The notes: generated by a model from the sequence alone, not told the origin. 64,000 nt of DNA from JAWKHR01 sp041394725 (GCA_041394725.1 JAWKHR010000020.1:1-64000), one strand, 5' to 3'. Shown: positions 7,669-16,900, counted from the first letter of the stretch. Numbers and translations: made by a program.

Positions 7669-10600
7669 ATGCGTCGCCGACCGTCCTTCCCGATCTGGTG
7701 TCTCGTCCTGGCCGCCCTGGCGGCCACGTCCGCCTCGGCCCGCGGCCCGGCGGCGCTCACCGTCGTCAGCGCCGGTCCGACCGGGGAGCTGCGGCAGCTC
7801 CAGGACGCCAGCGAGATCCGCGTCATCTTCTCCGAACCGATGGTGCCGCTCGGGCGGGTCCCGGACGACCCGTCCCCCTCGTGGATTCACCTCGCCCCGG
7901 CGGCGCGCGGGAGCTGGCGCTGGTCGGGCACCACCATCTTGATCTTCACGCCGGACCCGGACCAGCCGCTGCCGTACGCCACGCGCTACACGGTCACCGT
8001 GGACGCGGCGGCCACGAGCGCCGCGGGCCAGGTGCTCGGCGCCCCGTTCACCTTCACCTTCACCACGCCCACCGTGCGGCTGACGTCGGCGCGCTGGGCG
8101 CGCCAGGGCACGCGGTTCGACACGCCGGTCGCGCTGGCGCTCCGCTTCAACCAGCCGGTGCGGCCGGCCGACGCGCTCGCGCACGTCGCCGTGCGCTACG
8201 CGCCCCACGCCTGGGAGGAGCCGTCGATCACCACCGCCGAGCGCGAACGGATGGCCGCGATCGATCCGTCCGGCCCGGGCCGGTTCGACGCGAAGCTCGC
8301 CGCCGCGCGCCAGGTCGCGGCGCTCACGGACGTCGTCGCGCTGCGGATCGCGACGACGTGGGACAGGGAGAGACTCGGGGAGGGGCCGGAGGGTCCCAGG
8401 GGCCCAGGTGCCCAGGGTTCGGGGGGTGTGAGCCAGGGGCAGGCGAGCACGCTCGTCGTGCTCGAGACCACGATGGCGCCGCCGCCGGGGGCGTGGCTGC
8501 AGGTGACCGTCGATACGGCGATGCCGAGTCCGGCGGGCGCGGCGCGGCCACCCGATCCGCAGACCTCGCTGGTCGAGCTCGACCCGGTGTTCTTCGCGAT
8601 GCGCCCGCGGTGCCGCGCGCAGTGCGTGCCGTCGTGGCGCAACGGCGTGCTGTTCTCCGGCGACGTGAACGTCGTCGAGTTCGCGCGGGCGCTGACGGTG
8701 GCCGACGTGTCCGACGGCACGCCGCGCGCGATCGCGCGGGCGTCGGCCGTGGATCCGGCGACGCGCGACTGGTCCACCTATCACGGCGTGGAGGACGCCG
8801 GGTACGAGTCGCAGCCGCCGGCCACGACCTGGGCGCTCGCCCTCGACCCGGCCCTGACCGCCGTGGACGGGCAGACGCTCGGTTATCCGTGGGTCGGGCT
8901 GACGGAGAACTGGCACGAGCGCGCGTTCGTCAGCTTCGGCGACGGGCACGGCGTGTGGGAACGCGCGGGCGGCCGCCAGCTGCCGTTCCACGCGCGCAAC
9001 TTCCAGGACATCACGCAGTTCCTGGTGCCGCTCACGGCGCGGGAGCTGATGCCGCGCCTGCTGGACCTCGAGCAGCGCGCGTTCCGCGTGATGCCGCCCG
9101 GCCCGGGCACCTCGCGGCGGCTGCCGGTCACCCCGGACGAGATCCAGTCGCATGGCGTCGATCTCGGCCCCGTGCTCTCGCCGGCCGGCACCGGCCTCGC
9201 GTGGGTCGGCATCGAGCCGGGCACGCCCATCGATCGATCGGATCCGGTGCCCCACACCGAGTCCACGGTCGTGCAGGTGACGAACCTCGGGCTGAGCGTG
9301 AAGGACAGTCCGCAGTCCACGCTGGTCTTCGTCACGCGGCTCGACAACGGGCAGGCGGTGGACGGGGCGCGCGTGTCAATCGTGAACACGGACAACCGCG
9401 CGGTGTGGTCCGGCACGACGGGCGCCGACGGCGTGGCGATGGCGCCGGCCCTGCCGCTGCGCGATCCCGACAACTGGTACCGGTTCTCGTTCCTCGTGAT
9501 GGCCGAGAAGGACGGCGACGTCGCCTACGTCGGGTCGGACTGGAACGAGGGCATCTCGCCGTGGGACTTCGGCACGGGCTACCAGCTGTGGGAGGCGACC
9601 GACATCCTGCGCGCGTCGGTGTTCACCGACCGCGGGCTCTACAAGCCCGGCGAGGCGATCCGCGTGAAGGCGATCGCGCGGCTCGACACGCCGCAGGGCA
9701 TCCGGCTGCTGGCCGACGGATCGACGCTCGAGGTGCGGGTCCACGACAGCCGCGACCGCGAGGTCGATCGCCGCACGGTGCCCGTCAACCGCTGGAGCAG
9801 CGCGGAGTGGACGTGGACGGTGCCCGAGACGGCGACGCTCGGCGGCTATCGCATCGAGGTCATGCTGCCGGGCGCGGAGTCGCCCGAGGGCAACGACGCG
9901 ACGCCGCGCGTCCGCCAGGCCGACTGGCTCAAGCGCGCGTGGGGATCGTTCACCGTCGCCGCCTACCGCAAGCCCGACTTCCGGGTGGACGCGACGCTGG
10001 CCGCCGATCCCGCCGTGGCGGGCACCACGCTGCGCGGCGCGGTCGAGGCGCGCTACCTCTTCGGCAGCGCGATGTCGGGACGCCCGGCCACCTGGTCGGT
10101 CCGGCGCACGCCCGCGTGGGAGATCCCCGCGCCGGTGCGCGACCGGTTCCCGTCCGATCGCTGGGCCTTCGGCTACAGCCCGGACAGCCCGCCGAGCGCC
10201 GACACGCGCGTGGCGGGCGCCGCGGCCACGCTCGACGCGCAGGGGCGGCTCGCGATCGCGCTGCCGACCGAGGCGGGCACGGACCTGCCGCTGCGCTACC
10301 AGTTCGAGGGTGACGTCGAGGACGTCTCCCGCCAGCACATCGCCGGCCGCGCCGCCGTCGTCGTCCAGCCGGCGCCGTGGCACGTCGGCCTGCGCCGGCC
10401 GCCCTACTTCGCCGAGGTCGCCGACGGCACGCGCGTCGAGGTGATCGCGGCCGACGCCTCGGGCGCGATGGTGCCCGGCCTCGACGTCACGCTCAGGCTC
10501 ACGCGCGTCCAGTGGAACTCCGTGCGGCGCGCCGAGGGCAGCGGCTTCTACACGTGGGAGACGGAACGGCTCGACGTCCCGGCCGGCCAGTGGACCGTCC

Positions 10601-13533
10601 GCACGGGCGACGCGCCGGCGCCGCTCGCGATCCCGCTCGCCGAGGGCGGCTACTACGAGCTCACGGCCGAGGCCACCGACGGCACGCATCGCACGCGCAC
10701 GGACGTGTCGTTCTACGCGCTCGGCGGGGGCTACACGGCGTGGCGGCGCTACGACCACAACCGGATCGCGATCGAACCGGAACGACCGTCGTGGAAGCCC
10801 GGGGAGCGCGCGCGGCTGATGATCCAGTCGCCCTGGGAGCAGGCGACCGCGCTCCTCACCGTCGAGCGCGAGGGCGTGCGGCGCTACGAGCGCTTCACGC
10901 TGACCTCGACGCAGCAGACCGTCGAGGTCCCGATCACCGAGGACGACATCCCCAACCTCTACGTCTCCGTGCTCCTGGTGCGCGGCCGGACCAGCGACGA
11001 GCTCGGCGCCGACGGCGACGACCCGGGCAAGCCGGCGTTCCGGCTCGGCTACGCGGAGCTGCAGGTGGAGGACGCGTCGAAGCGGCTGGCGGTGGACGTG
11101 ACCGCCGACCGCGAGGAGTACCGCCCGGCGAACACGGCCCGCGTGTCGGTCGCCGTGGCCGACGCGGCGGGCCGGCCGGCGCGGAGCGAGGTCACGCTCT
11201 GGGCCGTGGACTACGGCGTGCTCTCGCTGACCGGCTACCGCGCGCCGGACGTGCTGCGCGCGATCTACCAGCACAAGGCGCTCCAGGTGATGAACGAGGA
11301 CAGCCGGCAGCGCATCATCAGCCGCCGCGTGCTGACGCCGAAGGGCGGCGACGAGGGCGGCGGTGGCGGTGGTGAGGGCGGCGTGCGGCAGGACTTCCGC
11401 CCGCTCGCGTTCTGGCTGGGATCGGTCGAGACCGACGCGACGGGCCGCGCGACGCGCGAGGTGACGCTGCCCGAGGCGCTGACCACCTACCGCATCATGG
11501 CCGTCGCCGGCGACGCCGCGTCGCGCTTCGGCGACGATGACACGGAGATCCGCGTCAGCACGCCGCTCGCGATGCTGCCGGCGCTCCCGCGGTTCCTCGC
11601 GCTCGGCGACCATGCCGCGCTCGGCGCGGTCGTGACGAACACGCTCGCCGCCGGCGGCCGCGCGACCGTGACCATCGAGTCGCTGACGCCGGACGTCCTC
11701 GCGATCGAGGGCGACCGCGAGGCGCGGGTCGTCATCGAGGGCGGCGGCACGGCGCCGGCGCGTTTCGACGCGCACGCCGTGGCCGTGGGCACCGCGCGCG
11801 TGCGCCTGCGCGTCCGGCTCGGCGACCACAGCGACGCGCTCGAGACCACGTTCCCGGTCGTGGCACCGGGGCCGACCGAGGTCACGGCCGCGTTCGGCGA
11901 CACCGACGCGCGCGCCGTCGAACGGCTGCGCATCCCGGCGGGCATCGTGCCGACCACGGGCGGCCTCGACGTCCGGCTGGCGTCCACCGCGCTCGTCGGC
12001 CTCGGCGAGGGCGCGCGCTACCTCGTGGACTACCCGTTCCAGTGCGCCGAGCAGAAAGCGTCGTCGGCCCTCGCGCTCGTGCTCGCCGCCGACCTGGGAT
12101 CGGCGTTCGCGATGCCGCGGATCGCGCCGGCCGACTACCGCGCGAAGGCATCCACGCTGCTGGCGTCGCTGCCCGACTACCAGTGCACCGACGGCGGCTT
12201 CGGCTACTGGACGGGCGGCTGCCGCTACGGCCAGGTCTACCTGACGAGCTACGTGCTGCACGTCATGCACGTCGCGCGCGGCCTGGGCTTCGAGCCCGAC
12301 CAGGCGGTGGTCGGCCGCGCGCTCGACTTCCTCGACCAGGAGCTGCGCAAGGCCGAACCCGGCCAGGTGCAGTGGCTGCCCGCCTGGAGCGCGGGCCAGG
12401 CCTTCGGTGTGAAGGTGCTGACGGAGTACGGCCGCAACCAGGACTCGAACATCACGCGCCTCGCGCGGATGGCGGATCGCCTGCCGATCTTCTCGCTCTC
12501 GCACCTGGCCGACGCGATGGCCGCGGCCCCGACGCCCGACCCGCGCTATCCCGACGTCATCCGCCGGCTGACCAACGCAATGCGCGTCGAGGGCGACCGC
12601 GCCTGGGTGCAGGAGCTGGACGAGGACGCGCTCGCGTGGATCTGGAACTCGAACGTCCGCGCGACCGCCATCGTGCTCGAGGGCCTGGCGCGGCGCGGCG
12701 ACGATCCGACGTTCGTCCAGCGATCCGTCCGGTGGCTGCTGGCGGCCCGGCGAAACGGCCGGTGGCGCAACACGCAGGAGAACGCCACGGCCCTCGAGGC
12801 GCTCGTGACCTACTACAAGCGGTTCGAGGCCGAGCCGCCGGATTTCTCGGCCACGGTCTCGATCGGCGGCCGCGACGTCGGCACGGCGAGGTTCCAGGGC
12901 CGATCGACCGACACCCAGGCCGTCCACCTCGCGATGCCGGACCTGCTGCGGCGCGCCGCGGCGGACACCGAGCACGAGCTCGCGATCGCGCGCGCGGGCA
13001 CGGGCCGGCTCTACTACACCGCGCGCCTCGAGGTGCAGCCGACCACGCCGCCCGAGGCCGCCGACCAGGGCATCCGCGTGGAGCGCCGCTATGAGCGCTA
13101 CGTGGAGAACGGCACGAGCCCGGCGGCAACCACCTTCGACGCGGGTGACCTGATCCGGGTCACGCTCAGCGTGACGATCCCGGTGGAACGCCGGTACGTG
13201 GCGGTCACCGACTCGATGCCGGCGGGCGTCGAGGCCGTGGACGGCTGGTTCCGGACCACGGCCGCCGACCTCGCGCGCGACGCGTCGGCGCAATCGGCCG
13301 ACGAGTCGTGGGAAGCGCGGTGGCGCCGCGGCGGCTTCGACCACGTCGAGAAGTACGACGACCGCGTCGCGCTCTTCGCGACCCGCCTCGGACCCGGCCG
13401 CCACGAGTTCTCCTACCTCGTCCGCGCGACCACGAGCGGCACGTTCACCGCGGCCGGCCCGCGCGCGGAGGAGATGTACGCGCCGGAAGTCTTCGGCGCC
13501 GCCGCGCCGGCCACGATCAGGGTGAACAAGTGA
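7669..13533 (+). CDS. Bacterial alpha-2-macroglobulin (thioester-containing protease trap)
   Basis: This 1954-residue exported protein starts with a signal peptide (RRR, then a hydrophobic stretch ending TSASA). An Ig-like SbsA/Big_5 region (LTVVSAGPTGELRQL...IRVIFSEPM) follows, then macroglobulin MG2-type repeats (VFTDRGLYKPGEAIRVKA near residue 650), the A2M segment with DFRPLAFWLGSVETDATG near 1240, and a thioester domain. The thioester motif CAEQ is intact at residues 1459-1462. Such proteins trap attacking proteases in the periplasm and bind them covalently. The next gene is pbpC, overlapping by one base (TGATG), the same order as yfhM-pbpC in enterobacteria, where the pair is thought to guard and repair the wall. 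I saw no clear lipobox, so this copy may be soluble. A Gly-rich low-complexity insert lies near residues 235-260. It is longer than the E. coli protein. Confidence 0.93.
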   Translation: MRRRPSFPIWCLVLAALAATSASARGPAALTVVSAGPTGELRQLQDASEIRVIFSEPMVPLGRVPDDPSPSWIHLAPAARGSWRWSGTTILIFTPDPDQPLPYATRYTVTVDAAATSAAGQVLGAPFTFTFTTPTVRLTSARWARQGTRFDTPVALALRFNQPVRPADALAHVAVRYAPHAWEEPSITTAERERMAAIDPSGPGRFDAKLAAARQVAALTDVVALRIATTWDRERLGEGPEGPRGPGAQGSGGVSQGQASTLVVLETTMAPPPGAWLQVTVDTAMPSPAGAARPPDPQTSLVELDPVFFAMRPRCRAQCVPSWRNGVLFSGDVNVVEFARALTVADVSDGTPRAIARASAVDPATRDWSTYHGVEDAGYESQPPATTWALALDPALTAVDGQTLGYPWVGLTENWHERAFVSFGDGHGVWERAGGRQLPFHARNFQDITQFLVPLTARELMPRLLDLEQRAFRVMPPGPGTSRRLPVTPDEIQSHGVDLGPVLSPAGTGLAWVGIEPGTPIDRSDPVPHTESTVVQVTNLGLSVKDSPQSTLVFVTRLDNGQAVDGARVSIVNTDNRAVWSGTTGADGVAMAPALPLRDPDNWYRFSFLVMAEKDGDVAYVGSDWNEGISPWDFGTGYQLWEATDILRASVFTDRGLYKPGEAIRVKAIARLDTPQGIRLLADGSTLEVRVHDSRDREVDRRTVPVNRWSSAEWTWTVPETATLGGYRIEVMLPGAESPEGNDATPRVRQADWLKRAWGSFTVAAYRKPDFRVDATLAADPAVAGTTLRGAVEARYLFGSAMSGRPATWSVRRTPAWEIPAPVRDRFPSDRWAFGYSPDSPPSADTRVAGAAATLDAQGRLAIALPTEAGTDLPLRYQFEGDVEDVSRQHIAGRAAVVVQPAPWHVGLRRPPYFAEVADGTRVEVIAADASGAMVPGLDVTLRLTRVQWNSVRRAEGSGFYTWETERLDVPAGQWTVRTGDAPAPLAIPLAEGGYYELTAEATDGTHRTRTDVSFYALGGGYTAWRRYDHNRIAIEPERPSWKPGERARLMIQSPWEQATALLTVEREGVRRYERFTLTSTQQTVEVPITEDDIPNLYVSVLLVRGRTSDELGADGDDPGKPAFRLGYAELQVEDASKRLAVDVTADREEYRPANTARVSVAVADAAGRPARSEVTLWAVDYGVLSLTGYRAPDVLRAIYQHKALQVMNEDSRQRIISRRVLTPKGGDEGGGGGGEGGVRQDFRPLAFWLGSVETDATGRATREVTLPEALTTYRIMAVAGDAASRFGDDDTEIRVSTPLAMLPALPRFLALGDHAALGAVVTNTLAAGGRATVTIESLTPDVLAIEGDREARVVIEGGGTAPARFDAHAVAVGTARVRLRVRLGDHSDALETTFPVVAPGPTEVTAAFGDTDARAVERLRIPAGIVPTTGGLDVRLASTALVGLGEGARYLVDYPFQCAEQKASSALALVLAADLGSAFAMPRIAPADYRAKASTLLASLPDYQCTDGGFGYWTGGCRYGQVYLTSYVLHVMHVARGLGFEPDQAVVGRALDFLDQELRKAEPGQVQWLPAWSAGQAFGVKVLTEYGRNQDSNITRLARMADRLPIFSLSHLADAMAAAPTPDPRYPDVIRRLTNAMRVEGDRAWVQELDEDALAWIWNSNVRATAIVLEGLARRGDDPTFVQRSVRWLLAARRNGRWRNTQENATALEALVTYYKRFEAEPPDFSATVSIGGRDVGTARFQGRSTDTQAVHLAMPDLLRRAAADTEHELAIARAGTGRLYYTARLEVQPTTPPEAADQGIRVERRYERYVENGTSPAATTFDAGDLIRVTLSVTIPVERRYVAVTDSMPAGVEAVDGWFRTTAADLARDASAQSADESWEARWRRGGFDHVEKYDDRVALFATRLGPGRHEFSYLVRATTSGTFTAAGPRAEEMYAPEVFGAAAPATIRVNK
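8384..8440. repeat. In-frame low-complexity insert in the alpha-2-macroglobulin gene
   Basis: A G/C-only run with repeated CCCAGG units (about 10-base period) encodes GEGPEGPRGPGAQGSGG between WDRER and VSQGQ. Its composition differs sharply from the surrounding Ig-like domain, so it looks like a repeat that expanded or inserted without breaking the frame. Confidence 0.5.
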
Positions 13534-16010
13534 TGGGCGTCGGCGCTCGTCTCTCGGCGCTCGGCGGGCGGCTGGTCGCCGTCGCCGGTCGGCTCACGGC
13601 GTTCGCTGCCCGGCGGCTGGGCGACAGGCGCTTCATTCTCGCGGGCCTCGCGGCGTTCGTCGCGCTCGCGCTCTGGGTCCGCCTCGGGCCGCTGCCAGAC
13701 GGGCTGCTCGAGGCGGTGGACGCGCCGTCGACGATCGTCGTCGATCGGCACGGCGAGGTGCTGTACGAATCCCGCACCGCGCGCGGGACGCGCGGCGACC
13801 GGATGGCCGGCGCGGTGCCGCCGCTCGTCGCCCAGGCGACCCTCGCGGCCGAGGACGTGCGCTTCCGTTCGCACCCCGGCGTCGATCCGCTCGCGATCGC
13901 GCGCGCGCTCTGGCACGACCTCCGCGCCGGGCGCATCGTCGAGGGCGGATCCACGATCACGCAGCAGGTGGTGCAGCTCCTGCGTGCGCGCCAGCACGCC
14001 GGCCGGGCGCCGCGCGGATGGCGGGCGCAGCTCGAGGAGGCGGTGATCGCGCTGCGGCTGGAGCACCACCGGTCGAAGGACGAGATCCTCGCCCTGTACC
14101 TGGCGCTCGCGCCGTACGGCAACCAGATCGAGGGCGCGGCACGGGCGGCGGAAGCCTACTTCGGCCGCACGCTCGACACCCTGACGCCGGCCGAGGCCGC
14201 CTACCTGGCCGCCCTGCCGAACCGCCCCGGCCGCTTCAACCCGTGGCGCGATCCGGCCGCCGCCGTCCCGCGCCAGCAGCGCATCCTGCGGACGATGGCG
14301 GCGCGCGGGTGGATCTCGAGCGGGGTGCTGGCGGAGGCACGCGCCGAGCGGGTGGCGTTCGAGCCATCATCCGCGCCGTTCGTCGCGCCGCACTTCGTGG
14401 AGCGCGTGCTCGCCGACGTGGAGGCGGGCGCGGCCGCCCGCATCGAGACCACGCTCGACGCCGGCCTGCAGCGGACGGTGCGGGGCATCATCGCGGCCCA
14501 TCACGCGGATCTCGACGCGCATCACGCCGCGAACGTCGCCGTCGTCGTCCTCGACAACCGGACGGGCGGCTGGCTGGCGTGGGAAGGATCGGGCGCGTAC
14601 GGCGACGCGTCGCACGGCGGCGCGATCGACGGGGTGATCGCGCCCCGGCAGCCCGGGTCGGCCCTCAAGCCGTTCACCTATGCGGCCGCGTTCGAGCGCG
14701 ACGCGCATCCGGCGCGGGTCCTGGCCGACGTGCCGTCGCAGTTCCCGACGGCGGAGCCCGGGATCCTCTACAGCCCGCGCAACTACGACGACCGCTATCG
14801 CGGACCGCTGCGCGCGCGCCTCGCCCTGGCCGGATCCGAGAACGTCCCGGCGGTCGCGCTCGCCTCGTCGATCGGCGTGCCGGCGCTCGCACGTTTCCTC
14901 CGGCAGATGGGATTCTCCACGCTCGACCACGACGCGTCGTACTACGGGCTCGGCCTCACGCTCGGCAACGCCGAGGTGCGGCTGGACGAGCTGGTCGCGG
15001 CCTACGCGGCCTTCGCGCGCGGCGGCGTCGCGGTCGATCCGGCGCGCGTCACGGCCGTGGACGGCCATCCCGTCCCGCGCCGGTCCGGCGCGCGCCGCGT
15101 GATGGCCGAACGCACGGCGTTCTGGATCACCGACATCCTCTCCGATCCCGAGGCGCGGGCGTGGGTCTTCGGCTACGGGGGCAGTCTCACGCTGCCGTTC
15201 CAGGTGGCCGCGAAGACGGGCACGTCGCAGGCGTACCACGACAACTGGACGGTGGGCTACACGCGCGACGTGACGGTCGGCGTCTGGGTCGGCAACTTCG
15301 ACCGGACGCCGCTGCGCCAGTCCTCCGGCGTCACCGGCGCGGGTCCGATCTTCCACGACGTGATGCTGGCCGCCGTGGAGCTGGTCCGGGGGCCCGGCGC
15401 GATCGGCGACGACACGCCGATCGCGCGTCCGCCCGGCGACGTCGAGCGCGTCGAGGTCTGCGCGCTCTCGGGCCTGGCGCCGAACGAGGCGTGTCCCGTA
15501 CGCGTCGCCGAATGGCTGCCGTCAGGCCTCGACCTGGATCGCTGCACGTGGCATCACGCGACGACGAGCGGGGACCGCGTCACCGTGCTGCCGGACGCGT
15601 ACCGGCAGTGGGCGCGGATGGACGACCACGCGGGGATGCTGCTCGACGCCGGGATCGGGACGACGGCGTTCGACGCGGAGCCGTCCGTCGCCGGCTCGCC
15701 GGACCCCGCGCGCCCGGCGGCGTCCGGGACACCCACCCCTGCCGCCCCCGAGGCGGGGCTGCGCATCGTCGCGCCGCTCGCCGGCGCGCTCTACCTGCTC
15801 GACCCGACGCTGCGACGCGAGTTCCAGGCGCTGCCGCTCCGCGCCGCGGGCGCGGCCCCGGGCGAACTCGAGTGGTTCGTGGACGACGAGCGGGTCGCGC
15901 GGGGCGCAGCGGACGGCACCGCGCGCTGGCCGCTCGCGCGCGGCACGCATCACGTCCGCGTGCGCGATGCGTCGGGGCGCGAGGCGGTCACGCGGATTAC
16001 CGTGCGGTAG
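13533..16010 (+). CDS. pbpC: Penicillin-binding protein 1C (glycosyltransferase/transpeptidase)
   Basis: This 825-residue bifunctional peptidoglycan synthase has one membrane anchor near residues 30-52. A GT51 glycosyltransferase domain carries the catalytic EDVRFRSHPGVD (about 106-117) and GGSTITQQ (about 138-145). The transpeptidase domain has the active-site SALK at Ser376-Lys379, SEN at 435-437 and KTGTS at 561-565, so all three penicillin-binding motifs are intact. A C-terminal BiPBP_C-type beta domain (APLAGALYLLDPTLRREFQAL to the end) marks it as PBP1C. It polymerises and cross-links glycan at the inner membrane. The start overlaps the stop of the alpha-2-macroglobulin gene (TGATG), so the two are one operon. 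Its TAG stop is followed at once by the left minisatellite of the GxxExxY cassette. Confidence 0.95.
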   Translation: MGVGARLSALGGRLVAVAGRLTAFAARRLGDRRFILAGLAAFVALALWVRLGPLPDGLLEAVDAPSTIVVDRHGEVLYESRTARGTRGDRMAGAVPPLVAQATLAAEDVRFRSHPGVDPLAIARALWHDLRAGRIVEGGSTITQQVVQLLRARQHAGRAPRGWRAQLEEAVIALRLEHHRSKDEILALYLALAPYGNQIEGAARAAEAYFGRTLDTLTPAEAAYLAALPNRPGRFNPWRDPAAAVPRQQRILRTMAARGWISSGVLAEARAERVAFEPSSAPFVAPHFVERVLADVEAGAAARIETTLDAGLQRTVRGIIAAHHADLDAHHAANVAVVVLDNRTGGWLAWEGSGAYGDASHGGAIDGVIAPRQPGSALKPFTYAAAFERDAHPARVLADVPSQFPTAEPGILYSPRNYDDRYRGPLRARLALAGSENVPAVALASSIGVPALARFLRQMGFSTLDHDASYYGLGLTLGNAEVRLDELVAAYAAFARGGVAVDPARVTAVDGHPVPRRSGARRVMAERTAFWITDILSDPEARAWVFGYGGSLTLPFQVAAKTGTSQAYHDNWTVGYTRDVTVGVWVGNFDRTPLRQSSGVTGAGPIFHDVMLAAVELVRGPGAIGDDTPIARPPGDVERVEVCALSGLAPNEACPVRVAEWLPSGLDLDRCTWHHATTSGDRVTVLPDAYRQWARMDDHAGMLLDAGIGTTAFDAEPSVAGSPDPARPAASGTPTPAAPEAGLRIVAPLAGALYLLDPTLRREFQALPLRAAGAAPGELEWFVDDERVARGAADGTARWPLARGTHHVRVRDASGREAVTRITVR

Positions 16011-16174
16011 CGTGGGGGACGTGGGGAGGGCTGGAGGGCGTGGGGAGAGCTGGAGGGCGTGGGGAGAGCTCGAGAACGTGGGGAGAGCTGGAGGACGTCG
16101 GGAGAGCTGGAGAACGTGGGGAGAGCTTCACGGCAGGCATGGGGACGTGGGGCGACGGGGGACGTGGGGAGAGC
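16011..16174. repeat. Left minisatellite of GxxExxY cassette (19-bp units)
   Basis: Five contiguous 19-bp units of the form GTGGGGAGAGCTGGAGRRC run from 16021 to 16115. They are followed by a 31-bp unit (16116-16146) with the same head plus TTCACGGCAGGCATGGGGAC, a 17-bp unit GTGGGGCGACGGGGGAC, and another GTGGGGAGAGC. The 31-bp unit is an inverted copy of the units right of the GxxExxY gene. The array begins at the first base after the pbpC stop. Confidence 0.85.
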
Positions 16175-16267
16175 GATGAGAATTCTTCGATCTGCGGTCG
16201 GGCTCGGGATTGGAGATTTTCCAATGATTCGAAGAGATTCTCGGGGAACTCGCGCGATGAACCTGGA

Positions 16268-16717
16268 ATGCCCATTGCACTCACGGCCGGCATGTTCACG
16301 CCGCATCCGATCGTCGGACGGATCCTCGCCTGCGCCACGGCCGTCCATCAGGCCTTTGGCCCGGGGCTGCTCGAATCGGTCTACGACGCCTGCCTCGAAT
16401 CAGAGCTGAGGCGTTCGGGATTGCGATTTCGCCATCAGGTGCCGCTCCTGGTCAACTATCACGAGCGCGAGATCGGCCTCGCCTATCGCCTGGACTTCGT
16501 GGTCGAGGACGAGGTGCTCGTCGAGATCAAGGCCGTCGAGAAGCTGCTGCCGCTGCACTTCGCGCAGGTCCGCACCTACCTGAAGGTGTCCGGCTTGCCG
16601 CGCGGGTTGCTGCTGAACTTCAACGACCGCCTGATGAAGGCCGGGACGTACAGCTTCCTGAATCGCCAGCCCGAGTCCGTCAACAGCCAGCCGGATCAGA
16701 TCCGGCAAGCCCCCTGA
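16268..16717 (+). CDS. GxxExxY protein (PD-(D/E)XK nuclease-like)
   Basis: This 149-residue protein shows the naming motif as GLLESVY at residues 33-39, preceded by the usual ATAVHQAFGPG. Its core then reads LDFVVEDEVLVEIKAV (Asp76, Glu86, Lys88), which matches the D...ExK active site of the PD-(D/E)XK nuclease superfamily, and the family's QVRTYLK follows. The biochemical role of the family is not settled. The ATG at 16268 gives a standard N-terminus; Met9 (16292) is an alternative. The frame stays open far upstream through the repeat array, but that part looks non-coding. The gene is framed on both sides by oppositely oriented minisatellites and sits between pbpC and a convergent metallopeptidase gene, suggesting an inserted cassette. 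Confidence 0.9.
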   Translation: MPIALTAGMFTPHPIVGRILACATAVHQAFGPGLLESVYDACLESELRRSGLRFRHQVPLLVNYHEREIGLAYRLDFVVEDEVLVEIKAVEKLLPLHFAQVRTYLKVSGLPRGLLLNFNDRLMKAGTYSFLNRQPESVNSQPDQIRQAP

Positions 16718-16743
16718 TCTCCCCACGTCCCCCGTCGCCCCAC

Positions 16744-16870
16744 GTCCCCATGGCTTGCCGTAGAGCTCTCCCCACGTCCCCATGGCTTGCCGTAGAGCTC
16801 TCCCCACGTCCCCATGGCTTGCCGTGAAGCTCTCCCCACGTCCCCATGCCTGCCGTAGAGCTCTCCCCAC
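16744..16870. repeat. Right minisatellite of GxxExxY cassette (32-bp units)
   Basis: Three contiguous 32-bp units (16744-16775, 16776-16807, 16808-16839) and one 31-bp unit (16840-16870) begin GTCCCCATGGCTTGCC and end AGCTCTCCCCAC. They are separated by no spacers. On the other strand they read GTGGGGAGAGCT... and so are inverted relatives of the left array. The array ends 30 bp before the stop codon of the convergent metallopeptidase gene. Confidence 0.85.
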
Positions 16871-16900
16871 GTACTCCAGCGCCCCCACGCGCCCCAAAGA

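Larger units (their letters stand above)
16011..16870. mobile_element. Candidate GxxExxY cassette bounded by inverted minisatellites
   Basis: A single GxxExxY gene lies between a left array and a right array made of related repeats in opposite orientation. Both arrays share, at the side nearest the gene, the order GGCATGGGGAC (GGCTTGCC variant on the right), GTGGGGCGACGGGGGAC, GTGGGGAGA. The stretch 16175-16267 between left array and gene is poorer in GC and contains nested inverted repeats (ATTGGA/TCCAAT, and an outer imperfect pair AATTCTTCGA/TCGAAGAgATT). The unit occupies the whole gap between two convergent genes. No transposase, target duplication or integrase was seen, so mobility is inferred only. 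Confidence 0.4.

Noticed and set aside
9376..13404. Long minus-strand open frame opposite the alpha-2-macroglobulin gene (over 1300 codons)
   Set aside because: It is a GC-rich shadow: an Arg/Gly/Ala-rich translation with no domains, while the plus strand has clear family motifs throughout.
16014..16267. Upstream extension of the GxxExxY reading frame through the repeat array
   Set aside because: The frame is open but encodes only Gly/Trp/Glu-rich repeat text. The family N-terminus begins at the ATG at 16268.
16744..16870. Regular 32-bp repeats that could suggest a CRISPR array
   Set aside because: The units are directly adjacent with no spacers, the repeats are not palindromic in the CRISPR manner, and no cas genes are near.
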